Shown: positions 10,418-19,514 of the stretch, piece after piece
Position numbering within the stretch: position 1 is the first letter of the stretch
Layout of the letters: each line of letters opens with the position of its first letter
Source of the DNA: Pseudozyma flocculosa PF-1
Lineage: Eukaryota > Basidiomycota > Ustilaginomycetes > Ustilaginales > Ustilaginaceae
DNA: 64,000 nt
Direction: 5' to 3'
NCBI RefSeq assembly: GCF_000417875.1
Contig: NW_006920870.1
Location: forward strand, 1,420,246 to 1,484,245
The notes under the pieces: generated by a model
What the model saw: only the letters and a program-made list of their open reading frames with translations
Told to the model about the DNA's origin: nothing
Database searches by the model: none
Made by a program: the position numbers and the translations under genes

Positions 10418-11156
10418 GCCGTCCTTCCTACCCTCCCCTGTTTCCGCCCATAGCAAACCTGCTCAATCTACCTGATACCTTCCCCCACCAGCGTCTCCCC
10501 TTCGTCGTCGGTCTCGTTATGTCGATGCATCCTCTGATCTTCAGCTCGAGGTGAGGTGGCGACGGTACGACTGCACGCTCCGGCCAGGCTGGAACGAGAA
10601 TCAGGCTGGCCGCCCAGCCACGCCGAGATCGACGGTACGCCGGCGTCGCATCGTGCGCTGCCCTGCCCCTCACCGGCCCCTCGCACCCTTCAAGTCGGCT
10701 CACAAGGTCAGAGTCGCATTTCAAATCAGCTTGGGACAATGGTCAAAGCGGTGGTAAGCAGCGCGTGCGAGCGCGCGTACAGCTTCGCGGACATCGGCGC
10801 GCGGATCCCTCTTCGTCGCCTCGTTGCGCACCGACCGGTGGCGCTTGCGTCCTCGTGCTGTTGTTGCTGGATCGGGCGCAGGCCGAGGCTTGTTTGCTGC
10901 TTGGTGTTCGGGCTCGAAGGCTGCAAGTCGTTCGGCCGATGTGTCGTCGATTCGCCCTCCCTCGCTCCTTCGCTCCCTGGTCTCGATGGTGGGGCTTGCT
11001 TTGGGCGCGTTGATTGTGATGTTGGTGCTTCGCCGCGCTCAGTCAATGTTGGGTTGCCCGTCTTCGCAGTCGTCGCTTGCGCTATGGCCTTGGTCCTCGT
11101 CGCCTTGAGCGGTGCCTTTCTGCTCCGTCGCCCTTCTCCCTGGTGGAGGCACTCGC
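10418..11156. other. Convergent intergenic region
   Basis: 739 bp between the stop of the phosphatase-like gene (+) and the stop of the GNAT-like gene (-). I find no supported gene, RNA or repeat. Confidence 0.5.
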
Positions 11157-13355
11157 TCAGAAGGGCGCCCTGGTGTTGACGAAGCTCCACGGCTGTCCCG
11201 TGCTGTCCAGCCTCTCCTTGGCCCATGCCGGCAGCTCGCCAAAGTCCCTCTGGTAGAAGAAGAGGATGCCTGCGGGCACTCCCTCGACCATCTTGCTCGG
11301 ATCCTCGTCTTCGGCGGCCTCGGCCCGCGCCAGGTAGCCGCGGTAGGGGCCACGCACGTGAGCCGGCCTGCCGTGCGAGGTCCACCAGCGATGGCGGAGA
11401 CCTTCGTAGTCTGCATCGTGCTCGTAGCACTTCGGCAGATGGGCGTCGAGCCAGGTGAGGGTCTTCGGGTCGTCTTTGGGCAACGGACGCTCGCCCATCA
11501 TGGGCCACTCCATCTCCATATCGGTCCCGGACTGAGCACGATAGAGGAGTAGGTCGAGGACCTGTAGGACGCTGCCTCCGTCGCGCAGGTAGCTTCTCCA
11601 CTGAGCCCAGGAAAAGCCCTCGCGATAGTTGTGCCAGCGGCCTTGTTCGAGCCACAGCTCGACGACGCTCGGCTCCGGCGTCGTTCCGTGCTTGGCCATG
11701 CCGCCGATCGTGCCGATGATGTGGCAAAAGCCCTTCACGTGCGTTTTGGTGCGGGAAAGGCCGTCGGGGAAGAAGGCGATGGGCTCACACATGCCGTCGT
11801 CCAGCGAAAGGTCGACCCAGTCGAGCGCGTCCATCGACATGTCGAACGCGAGCTCGGCAGCCGTCTCAAACGCTGCCTGCATCCTCTTGCTGAATCCGTC
11901 GACGCAGGCGCAGAGCGGGGGGGCGATCGTGACGCTGAGGTTGCGGGTGGTGGGAAAGTCGGAGTAGGCCGTCGCAAAGGCACGCGCGTCCTGTACAAGA
12001 TACTTGGTGTCGCCGAGGGGCTGGAAGCCGATGCGGCGGAACGCGCTTATCAGGCGCTCGTTGGCGCGCGCGTACTGCTCCTTGGACATGTCTTCGACCT
12101 CGCTCGTATTGAGGATGACCGGCCAGACAAGGGCGCGAGTCCAATAGCCGGCGAAGCGCCGCAGCATCTCGCTGCAGAGTCGCATCCCGTAACCTCGACC
12201 GCGGTGCTCGGCGTCAAACGAGACATAGTGCAGCACCAGGAGGCCGCCGTTGGCCAGGTCCGGGCACGAGGGCACGCGCGACGTGTTTCTCGGGCCGACC
12301 ATCTCGACGGCGATGGCCAGCGTCTCGCGGTCGGCGCAGTCGAAGGCGTAGTACCTCTCGGTGCCGCGCATGGGCGGCGCGTCTTGATAGAAGATCCAGC
12401 CCCTCGCTCCTCCGATCGGCTCCCCCAGTATGGCGTGCTCCTCGTCGGCCGCCTTCTCGATCGCGTCGCAGACATTGTCGCTACCGGTCTCGGTGTCGTC
12501 GTCGCTCTCCTCGTCATCGTCGCTTTCCTCGTCCTCTTCGGTCTGCTCGTCCTCATCGCTCTCCTCGTCCTCGTTGCTCTCCTCTTCTTCGTCGCTCTCC
12601 TCGTCCTCGTTGTTCTCCTCGTCTTCGTCGCTCTCCTGGTCCTCGTTGCAGTCTTTGTCGTCATCGTCGCCCATGCCCTGCACCTGCTCCTCGTCCTCTT
12701 CGTCGCAGACGTAGGGACTCTTGTAGGTGGAGCTATCGTTGGTGTCGGCGCTCGACTTGGACGCAGCGGACGGGTCATTGAGGCTGGCCTTGGCCATGTC
12801 AATCGACGAGGTGTCCTTGGTCGGGAGAGGAGGGGAAGCTGAGCCACCCTGGGCCTTGGAAGAAGAAGTGGCCTTGGACACCAGGGCGGAGGTGGACGAC
12901 GCACCAAGACCCGAGATTCCGCTGCTCGATTCGAGCCCCTCGCTCTTGCTCTTCGATGCCGCTTTGTCTGCGGCCTCCTTTGCGGCTTTTTCCGCCTGCG
13001 CCTTTTCCTTTGCCTTGGCCCTGGCGATGTAATCCTTCATCGCCTTTTTGTGGACGCGCACGGCGTCCTCGGCCTTGGTCTTGGCTGCCTCCCGCTTGCT
13101 CTGCGCGTAAGCAAAGTACTGTTCGCGCTGTTTGCTGGTGGCAAGGTAGGCGTGGCCGTTTATCTCGTCGGTGACCTCGCCAAACTCGAACGCCCGGCGC
13201 CTTTCAAACACGAAGAACAGCTGCTTGTCGGAGGCAGAGGGGTTCGCCTGCGTGGTGGTGCTGTCGCCCTTGGAGCGCTTCGGTTCGGGCTTGGCGACGG
13301 GCTTCTGGGAGCCGGGCGTCGAAGCGCCAGAGGTAGGGGGACGCTTGGGCGACAT
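11157..13355 (-). CDS. GNAT-like protein with coiled/acidic N-terminus (family copy 2, full length)
   Basis: Uninterrupted frame of 732 residues. I take ATG 13355 (MSPKRPPTSGAS) as the start because the frame upstream of it is low-complexity leader. Regions in order: a basic Ser/Pro start; a Lys/Ala/Glu-rich helix likely to be a coiled coil (about 75-135); a strongly acidic Asp/Glu/Ser tract (about 232-292). Next is a GNAT-like segment whose motif-A core HRGRGYGMRL (about 383-393) fits the R/QxxGxG/A acetyl-CoA loop. It ends in a conserved C-terminal module with TLTWLDAHLPKCYEHD, EGLRHRWW and GPYRGYL (about 630-700). The domain set suggests a nuclear or cytosolic acetyltransferase-like protein, but substrate and activity are unknown. 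Relatives lie at 1-387 and, decayed, at 14226-15365, so this family has been duplicating locally. The acidic tract is a repetitive run of GAC/GAG/AGC codons. Confidence 0.75.
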   Translation of the reverse strand: MSPKRPPTSGASTPGSQKPVAKPEPKRSKGDSTTTQANPSASDKQLFFVFERRRAFEFGEVTDEINGHAYLATSKQREQYFAYAQSKREAAKTKAEDAVRVHKKAMKDYIARAKAKEKAQAEKAAKEAADKAASKSKSEGLESSSGISGLGASSTSALVSKATSSSKAQGGSASPPLPTKDTSSIDMAKASLNDPSAASKSSADTNDSSTYKSPYVCDEEDEEQVQGMGDDDDKDCNEDQESDEDEENNEDEESDEEEESNEDEESDEDEQTEEDEESDDDEESDDDTETGSDNVCDAIEKAADEEHAILGEPIGGARGWIFYQDAPPMRGTERYYAFDCADRETLAIAVEMVGPRNTSRVPSCPDLANGGLLVLHYVSFDAEHRGRGYGMRLCSEMLRRFAGYWTRALVWPVILNTSEVEDMSKEQYARANERLISAFRRIGFQPLGDTKYLVQDARAFATAYSDFPTTRNLSVTIAPPLCACVDGFSKRMQAAFETAAELAFDMSMDALDWVDLSLDDGMCEPIAFFPDGLSRTKTHVKGFCHIIGTIGGMAKHGTTPEPSVVELWLEQGRWHNYREGFSWAQWRSYLRDGGSVLQVLDLLLYRAQSGTDMEMEWPMMGERPLPKDDPKTLTWLDAHLPKCYEHDADYEGLRHRWWTSHGRPAHVRGPYRGYLARAEAAEDEDPSKMVEGVPAGILFFYQRDFGELPAWAKERLDSTGQPWSFVNTRAPF

Positions 13356-14225
13356 GGCGCGGTGTCGCAGGCGGGGGCGAAAAGAGGGATGCCGTCGCCG
13401 ATGGAGGTGGTGTGGTAGCAGAGTGAGCGACCGCAAGGAGAGACAGAGGATGAAGATGGACTTGACGAAATGAAGAGGGGCTGGGGGCCAGGGATGGGGG
13501 TGGGAGTTGGTGGCGGGAGAGGAAGGGATCGAGCGCTCGCGGTGGCGAAGAAGGGAAGGGTGGCGTGGTGTCGCGTGCCTGGCCTGGCCTGCCCTGGCCT
13601 GTCCTCTGCGACTGAGCGTGCGTGCACGCAGCCTGCCCCACCAACGCCTGCCGCGCGCCCCGTCTTGCCCTGGCTTCTCGCGGCCTGCCCGAAAATTTTC
13701 GAGGCAGCCTGACCAGCCTGAGGAGCCTGGCCTCACCGCCCACAGCCTGGATGGTGGGCCCTCAAGCGCTCGGACCAGCCAGCCCCAGCCAGGGCAAGGA
13801 GCGCGCCCAGTTGCGGTCTACTGCCGGCAGCGCCGTCTTCAGCCCCGGGGCTGGGCCAGATGAAACGCACCGGCCGTGCCGCCTTCCCTGCCCTCACCTG
13901 CCTGCGCGCCTTTCCCTGCCTTGCCTGGCCTTCCGCTGCTGGCTCTGCTCGCCGCATCGTCCCATTTTCCTCTCGTTTGACGCGGCATTCCAGCTCCTTT
14001 CTCTCTCACTTCTACGCAGAGGTGGCAGCCGGGCTTGCACCCTCGAGAAGGGGGCGGCAGGCGGAGGTCCAGCACCCGTCGCCACGCGGGCGCTTCTGTC
14101 TTCAAAATGCTAACGTCCCGGCAGGCTTCATCGCACGCATGTTTTCAAGGCCTGGCGATGCGGGCTTGAGCGATGAACCGCTGCGCTGACCCAGGATGCC
14201 CATCCCATGTTCCATTATTCCTCCG
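13356..14225. other. Region between GNAT-like copies 2 and 3
   Basis: 870 bp containing the promoter of copy 2. It is rich in GCCTG/GGCCT pentamers (for example 13580-13605) and carries the perfect 12-bp palindrome CGAAAATTTTCG at 13690-13701. No gene supported. Confidence 0.5.
13690..13701. promoter_or_regulatory. Palindromic A/T island in promoter
   Basis: CGAAAATTTTCG is a perfect inverted repeat in very GC-rich DNA, about 335 bp upstream of the GNAT-like gene start. It is one of several A/T islands found in promoters across the window. The protein that binds it is unknown. Confidence 0.35.
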
Positions 14226-15365
14226 TCAGCCCAGCTGCGAGGTCCAGACGTCGGCGTCTCGGCCCCAGTCGGGCAGCTCGCCGCCAATTCTCGCCTGGTG
14301 GAGGCGGAGCATGGGAATGGGCACATGCTCGGGGACCTGTCTCTGCCTCGCCTCCTCGATGTCTTCGTCTGTGTACGGACGCGGTCCTCGAAGCCATGCC
14401 GGCCTGTCGCCGTCGGCCCACCATCGCTGTCGAACGCCCTCGATGTCCCTGTCGTGCTCGTGGCACCTCGGCAGGTTGGCGTTCAGCCAGACGAGGCCCG
14501 CCGGATCGTCGTCGGACCACGAATCGTCCTCGAAGTAGACGCCGGACTGGACACGGTGGAGGACCAGCGTCGGCTGCGTGCTCGAATCTGTACCGCATAC
14601 TCATGCTGCAGCCGGCGAGGCAGTAGCACAGCCGCGATGCGATGGCGACGTCGACGTCGATATCGCGGGTAGTAGGGAAGGTGCCGTACCCCGTGGCAAA
14701 GCGGTCACGATCCTGGACGAGATACTTTGCGTCTCCGAGCGGGACGAAAGCCGACACGGCGATATGCTCTGAACAAACCCTGGTTGGCGGGTTGACAGTC
14801 TGCCGTCGTCATGTCGCGAGGCGCGTCGAAATTGAGCATGAATGGCTGGACCACGGTCCTGGTCCAGTATGGCGCAAAGTGCCGCATCAAATCGCAGACG
14901 AGCCGCATTCCGTACCCTTTGCCTCGGTGCTCGGGCCTCAAGCGGACTCTTTCAAGGACCATCAGCCCGCCGTTGGCCAGGTCGGGGCACGATGGGGACG
15001 CGCGACGTGTTGTCCGGCCGCATCAGCTCGAGGGCGATGTCGAGCGTCTGTCGGTCGGGGACGTCAAAGGCCCCGCAGCGCTCGCTGCCGCGCATCGACG
15101 GCGCGTCTTGGAAGAGGATCCATGCCAACGCCTCCCCGGTAGGCTCTCCGAGGATACCACGCTCCTTGTTCCTCATTCGCTAGACGGTGCTCAGCATGCG
15201 CATATCCTCCTTCTCGTCGTCGTAGTCGTAGTCATCGTCGTCGCTGCTGTCGGCTTCGCCGTCTCGATCGCGGTCTTGGTCGTGATCGGCGCCACCACAT
15301 CGGTCCGCAGCGACATCAAGATCGACTTGAGGGCTGACTCCAAGGGGGGAGCAGAAGCCGGGCAA
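14226..15365 (-). pseudogene. Decayed GNAT-like family copy 3
   Basis: Minus-strand remnants colinear with copy 2 but broken. A short acidic Asp-rich segment (15200-15330) runs into an in-frame TAG at 15183-15181. Next comes a block matching ILGEP...QDAP.MRG.ER...NTSRVP. A one-base insertion near 14993 shifts the frame before the GNAT-like core, which reads EHRGKGYGMRLVCDLMRHF in the new frame. Another one-base insertion near 14735 precedes PLGDAKYLVQD. About 90 codons of the copy-2 sequence are then missing, and a further frame change leads into the C-terminal module. That module is still readable (LVWLNANLPRCHEHD, then GELPDWGRD) and ends at TGA 14228-14226. The lesions make a functional protein unlikely, although introns cannot be formally excluded for every shift. 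It lies in tandem with copy 2 on the same strand. Confidence 0.8.
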
Positions 15366-15778
15366 GAAGAGGATATGAGCCGTGATGGAGGACGGATGGG
15401 CAGTGTGATGAGAACGAGCGGGTGCGCGAGTGAAGCACGGGTATCACGACGGGGCAGGGGGGTATAGCGGCGGCGGAAGACGAGGAGGAGGAGGTGGTGG
15501 TGGTGGCGGTGTCGAGGAGCGAAGCTTAGAAGTGTGCGGGGGCGGCAACGGATGGATGCGGCTCCGCGCCTCTCCACTTCTTTTCCTCTCCAATTTTCTC
15601 GGAGCAAAGGGGCCGCCGTGGACCCGGCGGCGGTGGGCTGCAGAGGAAAAATCCAGTCGCGGCACTCAGGGCCTCCTTCTCGGCCACCCACCACCACCAC
15701 CACCACCGCCACCACCACTTCTTCCGACACCGCTATCGCTGCCACCGCTGCCATCTCGCAGCCCAACTGCTCGACGAC
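15366..15778. other. Promoter region of GPN1
   Basis: 413 bp between the decayed copy and GPN1. It contains GGAGGT runs (15485-15515) and a CCACCACC tract (15690-15720) close to the GPN1 start. No gene seen. Confidence 0.45.
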
Positions 15779-17424
15779 ATGGCAACAGCACAACCAAGCA
15801 CGTCAGCTGCGGCTTCGGCTGCGGCTCCGGCCGACGGCAGCGCCTCGCTCCTACCGCCCATCCCGCAGGCCACGTCCATCATCGTCATCGGAATGGCAGG
15901 CTCCGGCAAGTCGACCTTCACCTCCGCCCTGTCCAGCTACCACGAGACCTCGGCCTCCTCCTCCTCCTCCTCCTCCTCTTCTCCCTCGAGCTCGTCCGCG
16001 GCGCCGCCGTACATGGTCAACCTGGACCCGGCCGTCGGCTCGCTCGGCTACGAGCCCAACGTCGACATCCGGGACACGGTCGACTACCGCCGCGTCATGC
16101 AGCAGTACAACCTGGGCCCCAACGGCGGCATCCTCACCGCCCTCAACCTCTTCACCACCAAGTTCGACCAGGTGCTCGGCATCCTCGAGAAGCGCGCAAA
16201 CGAGACCGACCACATCGTCCTCGACACGCCCGGACAGATTGAAATCTTTACCTGGTCCGCCAGCGGCAGCATCGTCACCGACGCCCTCGCCTCGGCCATG
16301 CCCACCGTCGTCGCCTACATCATCGATACCCCGCGCACCACCGCTCCTGCTACCTTTATGAGCAACATGCTCTACGCCTGCAGGTGGGTGTCGTAATGGC
16401 CCCCGTCACGCTCCCCCTCCCATCCAGCCGCTAGATTGCCCTGCTGACCACGCACTCGTCCCCGTTGCCTCGCTCGCTTTCTGCGCCGCCCAGCATCCTG
16501 TACAAGACCAAGCTGCCCTTCATCCTCGTCTTCAACAAGACCGACGCGCAGCCGCACGACTTTGCGCTCGAATGGATGCACGACTTTGAAAAGTTCCAAG
16601 AGGCCCTCAAGGCCGGCAACGCCACCGAACCCTCGTTGCTCGCCACCGCGGGTGCTCGCGGCGGCGGGAACGCGGCGGGCGGGCCGACAGAGGAGCAGGG
16701 GTACATGAACAGCCTCATGAACAGCATGAGCCTCGTCCTCGATGAGTTTTACAAGAACCTGCGGGTGCGTCTTGCGCGGCCGTCCCCCTTTCTGCCTCCT
16801 ACCCTGCTTTCCGCCGCGACAAGGGACGATACTGACCTCTGCCTCTCCATTTATTCATTGCGCGATTCTAGACGGTGGGCGTCTCGTCTCTGACGGGCGA
16901 TGGCCTGCCATCCTTCTTCGAGGCGGTCAACGAGGCGCGGCAAGAGTACATCACCGACTACCGACCGGACCTGGAACGGCTGGCGGCGCAGCGGAAGGAA
17001 AAGCGCGAGGGCGAAAAGAGGCGGCAGCTCGAAAAACTCATGCGCGACATGCAGGTCGATTCCAAGAGCGCTGCCCCTCGTCCCGCTGCTCCTTCGACGA
17101 GGGAGGATGGGGATGGGGAGGAGGAGGAGGAGGGAGGTGTGGTGGAGGAAGAGTACGAGGGAGATGGACAGATCATTGAACCGGTACGTTGCTCCGCCGC
17201 GCCTTGCCTTCTTTTCGCTGTCTCCGCTTCGACTGACCATACGCTCGTCTTTTCTCCCTCCTCTCCCCCTCCTTTCTGGATCTGGGAACGCCACCTTGTC
17301 CCGCTCCTGCGCTCGCCCGCTCGCTGGTCGTTGGCAGGATTCGGACGAGGAAAAGCCCCACTACGACTATCCCGGCCCCGAGTACGACCGCGGCGACGGA
17401 ACCGTCTGGCCCCGTCCCGGTTGA
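15779..17424 (+). CDS. GPN1: GPN-loop GTPase 1 (Npa3/XAB1)
   Basis: Four exons (15779-16383, 16494-16764, 16872-17183, 17338-17424) encode 424 residues, and all junctions keep frame. The P-loop GMAGSGKST is at about residue 40. The defining GPN insertion ([14 protein letters not shown]) is near residue 112, and the G3-like [15 protein letters not shown] and guanine-specificity NKTD motifs follow. A charged tail contains [17 protein letters not shown] and an acidic run, then ends GTVWPRPG. This GTPase works with the other GPN proteins in assembly and nuclear import of RNA polymerase II and is essential in yeast. A serine-rich insert (about 58-78, TCC repeats) sits between the P-loop and the next conserved block. 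That insert is unusual, as most orthologues are compact there. The gene converges on CYC3, with 186 bp between the stops. Confidence 0.93.
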
Positions 17425-17610
17425 TGCCGCACGTCGAGAACCACCCTATCAACCATCGGCCATTTCACGCGAGAGCACAGAGGACGGAGAGATAATATGC
17501 GAGAGAGTGAGGGGTGATGCTGCGTGTGCATTATCGCCATCCGACATCGACATCGACACCGACATCCGGTCTGCGCTCTGCTCTGCTCAGCGCTGTGCCG
17601 CCAGGCTAAT

Positions 17611-18978
17611 CTACTGCGCCGCAGCCGAAGCCACCTTGTCCTTGACCTTTTCGACGCCGCGCACCAGTCCCTCTTCTCCCTTGCGCACGACATCCTTGCC
17701 CCTCTCGAGGGCCTCTTCGGTCGAGTTGCCCGCCGTCTTGGTCTGCTGCTGCTGGCTGCTGCTCGCCTCGCTCCACTCCTGAAACGTCTTTTTGGCGCGC
17801 ACGCGCAGGCTCTCGAAGCTGTCGAGGGCGGGACGCACGTCGAGGACGAACTCGGGTTCCTCGCGCTCCGGGTCGTCGGGGACCGAGTAGTAGTCGATGA
17901 CGTAGCGCACCTCGCGCCCGTCCTGGTCCGGCCGTCGGACGACCCAGTCGTGCCGGTCAAAGGGGGGCTCCTCGCTGAACCGGCTAGGCATGAGCGTGGC
18001 GAGCAGGCCGAAGACGCGCGCCTTGGGCGAGAGTGTGCCCGGCTTGCCCTGGAAGCGCGCCAGCTCGGCGCGCGATGCGTCTGCGCCCGCCAGCTTTTCC
18101 CACTCGAGCACCTCGAGCCACGCCTGCTCGTTGAGGAAGTTGTGGATGAGCACCATGGTCTCGACGTGCTCCTCGGGCGTCTCCCACCCCTTGCGCACCA
18201 GCGCGTTGTAGAACTGCTGCGGCGACGGGTACTCCCACTTGGATCCCGACTCGTCCTGAGAGGCTGGTGCAGCAGCGCCGCCGACGCCACCAGCGGCCGC
18301 CTTGCGGTCCTCGTGCGGGACGGGGCAGGCCGAGGGTGCGTCGTAGGGTGAGGCGCCGGGGGCGGGCGAGGAGCGGGAGCGCGGGATGGACGACATGGTG
18401 CGTTCGGTCGAGAGGATCGACTGCTGGTCTGGCGCGGTGCCCTGGTTGAACTCGGGCATCATGTTGAGCGGGTTGAGCTTCGAGGACCACGACGCCTTTT
18501 CGGCGGGGGCGGGCGCCATGGATCCCCCTCCTCCGCCTGTCCTGCCCGCGTATCCCAAAGGCGACGAGGACGACGACGAGGACGAGGACGAGGATGCGGC
18601 GGAGCGCCCTGCAAGGTAGGCGTCGCGCTGGTCATGCGGGATGGGACATTGACCCGCGCTCGAAGGTGGCAGGACCGGCTTGGACTTGGGCTTGGGAGGC
18701 GGCGGCGATGCTGGTGTTGGTGCGGGTGCCGAGGCGCCGGATGCGTGCATGGGACAGCCGGGCGGCGGCGTACCTGCTGGGACCTTGGATGCGCTGTTCG
18801 GGTGGACTCCCGCGTGCGCCTGCGCCTGTGCCTGTGCCTGTGCCTGTGCGAGCTTGTAGGCCAAGAGGGCGGCAACGGCGTGCTGGTTGTTTGCGCTGCC
18901 GCTGGCGTGTGCGAGCGAGGCAAAGGCCGGGTGAGGCTGGGCAGAGGGGTGGCCCTCGGTCGAGTAGGACGCGCCCAT
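17611..18978 (-). CDS. CYC3: Cytochrome c heme lyase (holocytochrome c synthase)
   Basis: Single exon of 455 residues from ATG 18978; the upstream in-frame sequence is leader. The enzyme attaches heme to apocytochrome c in the mitochondrial intermembrane space. Evidence includes Cys-Pro heme regulatory motifs at C75, C111 and C217, the block LNPLNMMPEF near 168-176, and WEYPSPQQFYNALVRKGW. LIHNFLNEQAWLEVLEWE follows, whose His278 corresponds to the heme-ligand histidine of the family. The C-terminal half continues with FDRHDWVVRR and YVIDYYSVPDD, typical of these enzymes. The protein is longer than the human form (about 270 residues), mainly through a QA-repeat and Ser/Pro-rich N-terminus and a charged C-terminal tail. 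The start MGASYS resembles an N-myristoylation signal, which is odd for an intermembrane-space enzyme. Whether it acts on c, c1 or both is not evident. Confidence 0.93.
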   Translation of the reverse strand: MGASYSTEGHPSAQPHPAFASLAHASGSANNQHAVAALLAYKLAQAQAQAQAQAHAGVHPNSASKVPAGTPPPGCPMHASGASAPAPTPASPPPPKPKSKPVLPPSSAGQCPIPHDQRDAYLAGRSAASSSSSSSSSSSPLGYAGRTGGGGGSMAPAPAEKASWSSKLNPLNMMPEFNQGTAPDQQSILSTERTMSSIPRSRSSPAPGASPYDAPSACPVPHEDRKAAAGGVGGAAAPASQDESGSKWEYPSPQQFYNALVRKGWETPEEHVETMVLIHNFLNEQAWLEVLEWEKLAGADASRAELARFQGKPGTLSPKARVFGLLATLMPSRFSEEPPFDRHDWVVRRPDQDGREVRYVIDYYSVPDDPEREEPEFVLDVRPALDSFESLRVRAKKTFQEWSEASSSQQQQTKTAGNSTEEALERGKDVVRKGEEGLVRGVEKVKDKVASAAAQ

Positions 18979-19514
18979 CGTTGTGCAGTGTACGTGCTTG
19001 GATGTGTAGGTGGGTGGGAGCAAGAAGCAAGGGTCGAGGTGGCTGTCGTAGTGGTGGTGGTGGTGGTGGTGGTGCAAGAAAGACGGACAAGGAGGTGGCG
19101 GCGCAATGTTAAGGATGACGGGATGCGACCCTGACGGTTGGTTGATTTCTGATTCGCCGCCCTGCCTGGCCCAGCTGGGCCGGCTTGGTTGGGCCAGCTC
19201 CACCTCTGGAATTCCAAATCTCGAATTCAAGATTTTTGGTTGCGTCGGAGGCCTCGGCGGCCTCCGGGGCGGGCGGGCCCGCTCGGCCAGGCGGCCCGCT
19301 GACCAAACGGCATTTCGACTTTCGGAGCCGCGTTTGACTCGATTCCGAGTTGCGGAAGTCGGGGGTGGAGGCGGCAGCGGTCCATGGCGGGTGGTTGTCG
19401 GCCTCAGTCTGGCTCGCACTCGTTCCTCCCCGCTCCTCTCTTGTCCTCGCTTTCTCCTCACCACCATCCAGCCTCGGCAATTTCCGCGCAAGCACGCAAG
19501 CACGCACGCTCGAC
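18979..19514. other. Divergent promoter region CYC3 / TTI2
   Basis: 536 bp shared by two divergent genes. It contains a GTG microsatellite (about 19049-19075) and a 26-bp imperfect palindrome at 19214-19239 with arms CCAAATCT and AGATTTTTGG around CGAATTCA. No coding potential supported. Confidence 0.5.
19214..19239. promoter_or_regulatory. Imperfect palindrome in CYC3-TTI2 promoter
   Basis: A 26-bp A/T-rich inverted repeat in the middle of a GC-rich divergent promoter. Its placement suggests a regulator binding site used by one or both genes. The identity of the regulator is unknown. Confidence 0.35.

Noticed and set aside
12480..12720. Asp/Glu-rich tract as a possible separate acidic gene on the plus strand (Ser-rich frame at 12430-12714)
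   Set aside because: The Ser/Leu frame is the antisense translation of GAC/GAG codons in the GNAT-like gene.
13356..13736. N-terminal extension of the GNAT-like gene to 13736
   Set aside because: The frame is open but the extra 127 residues are repeat-derived promoter sequence; MSPKRPP at 13355 is a better start.
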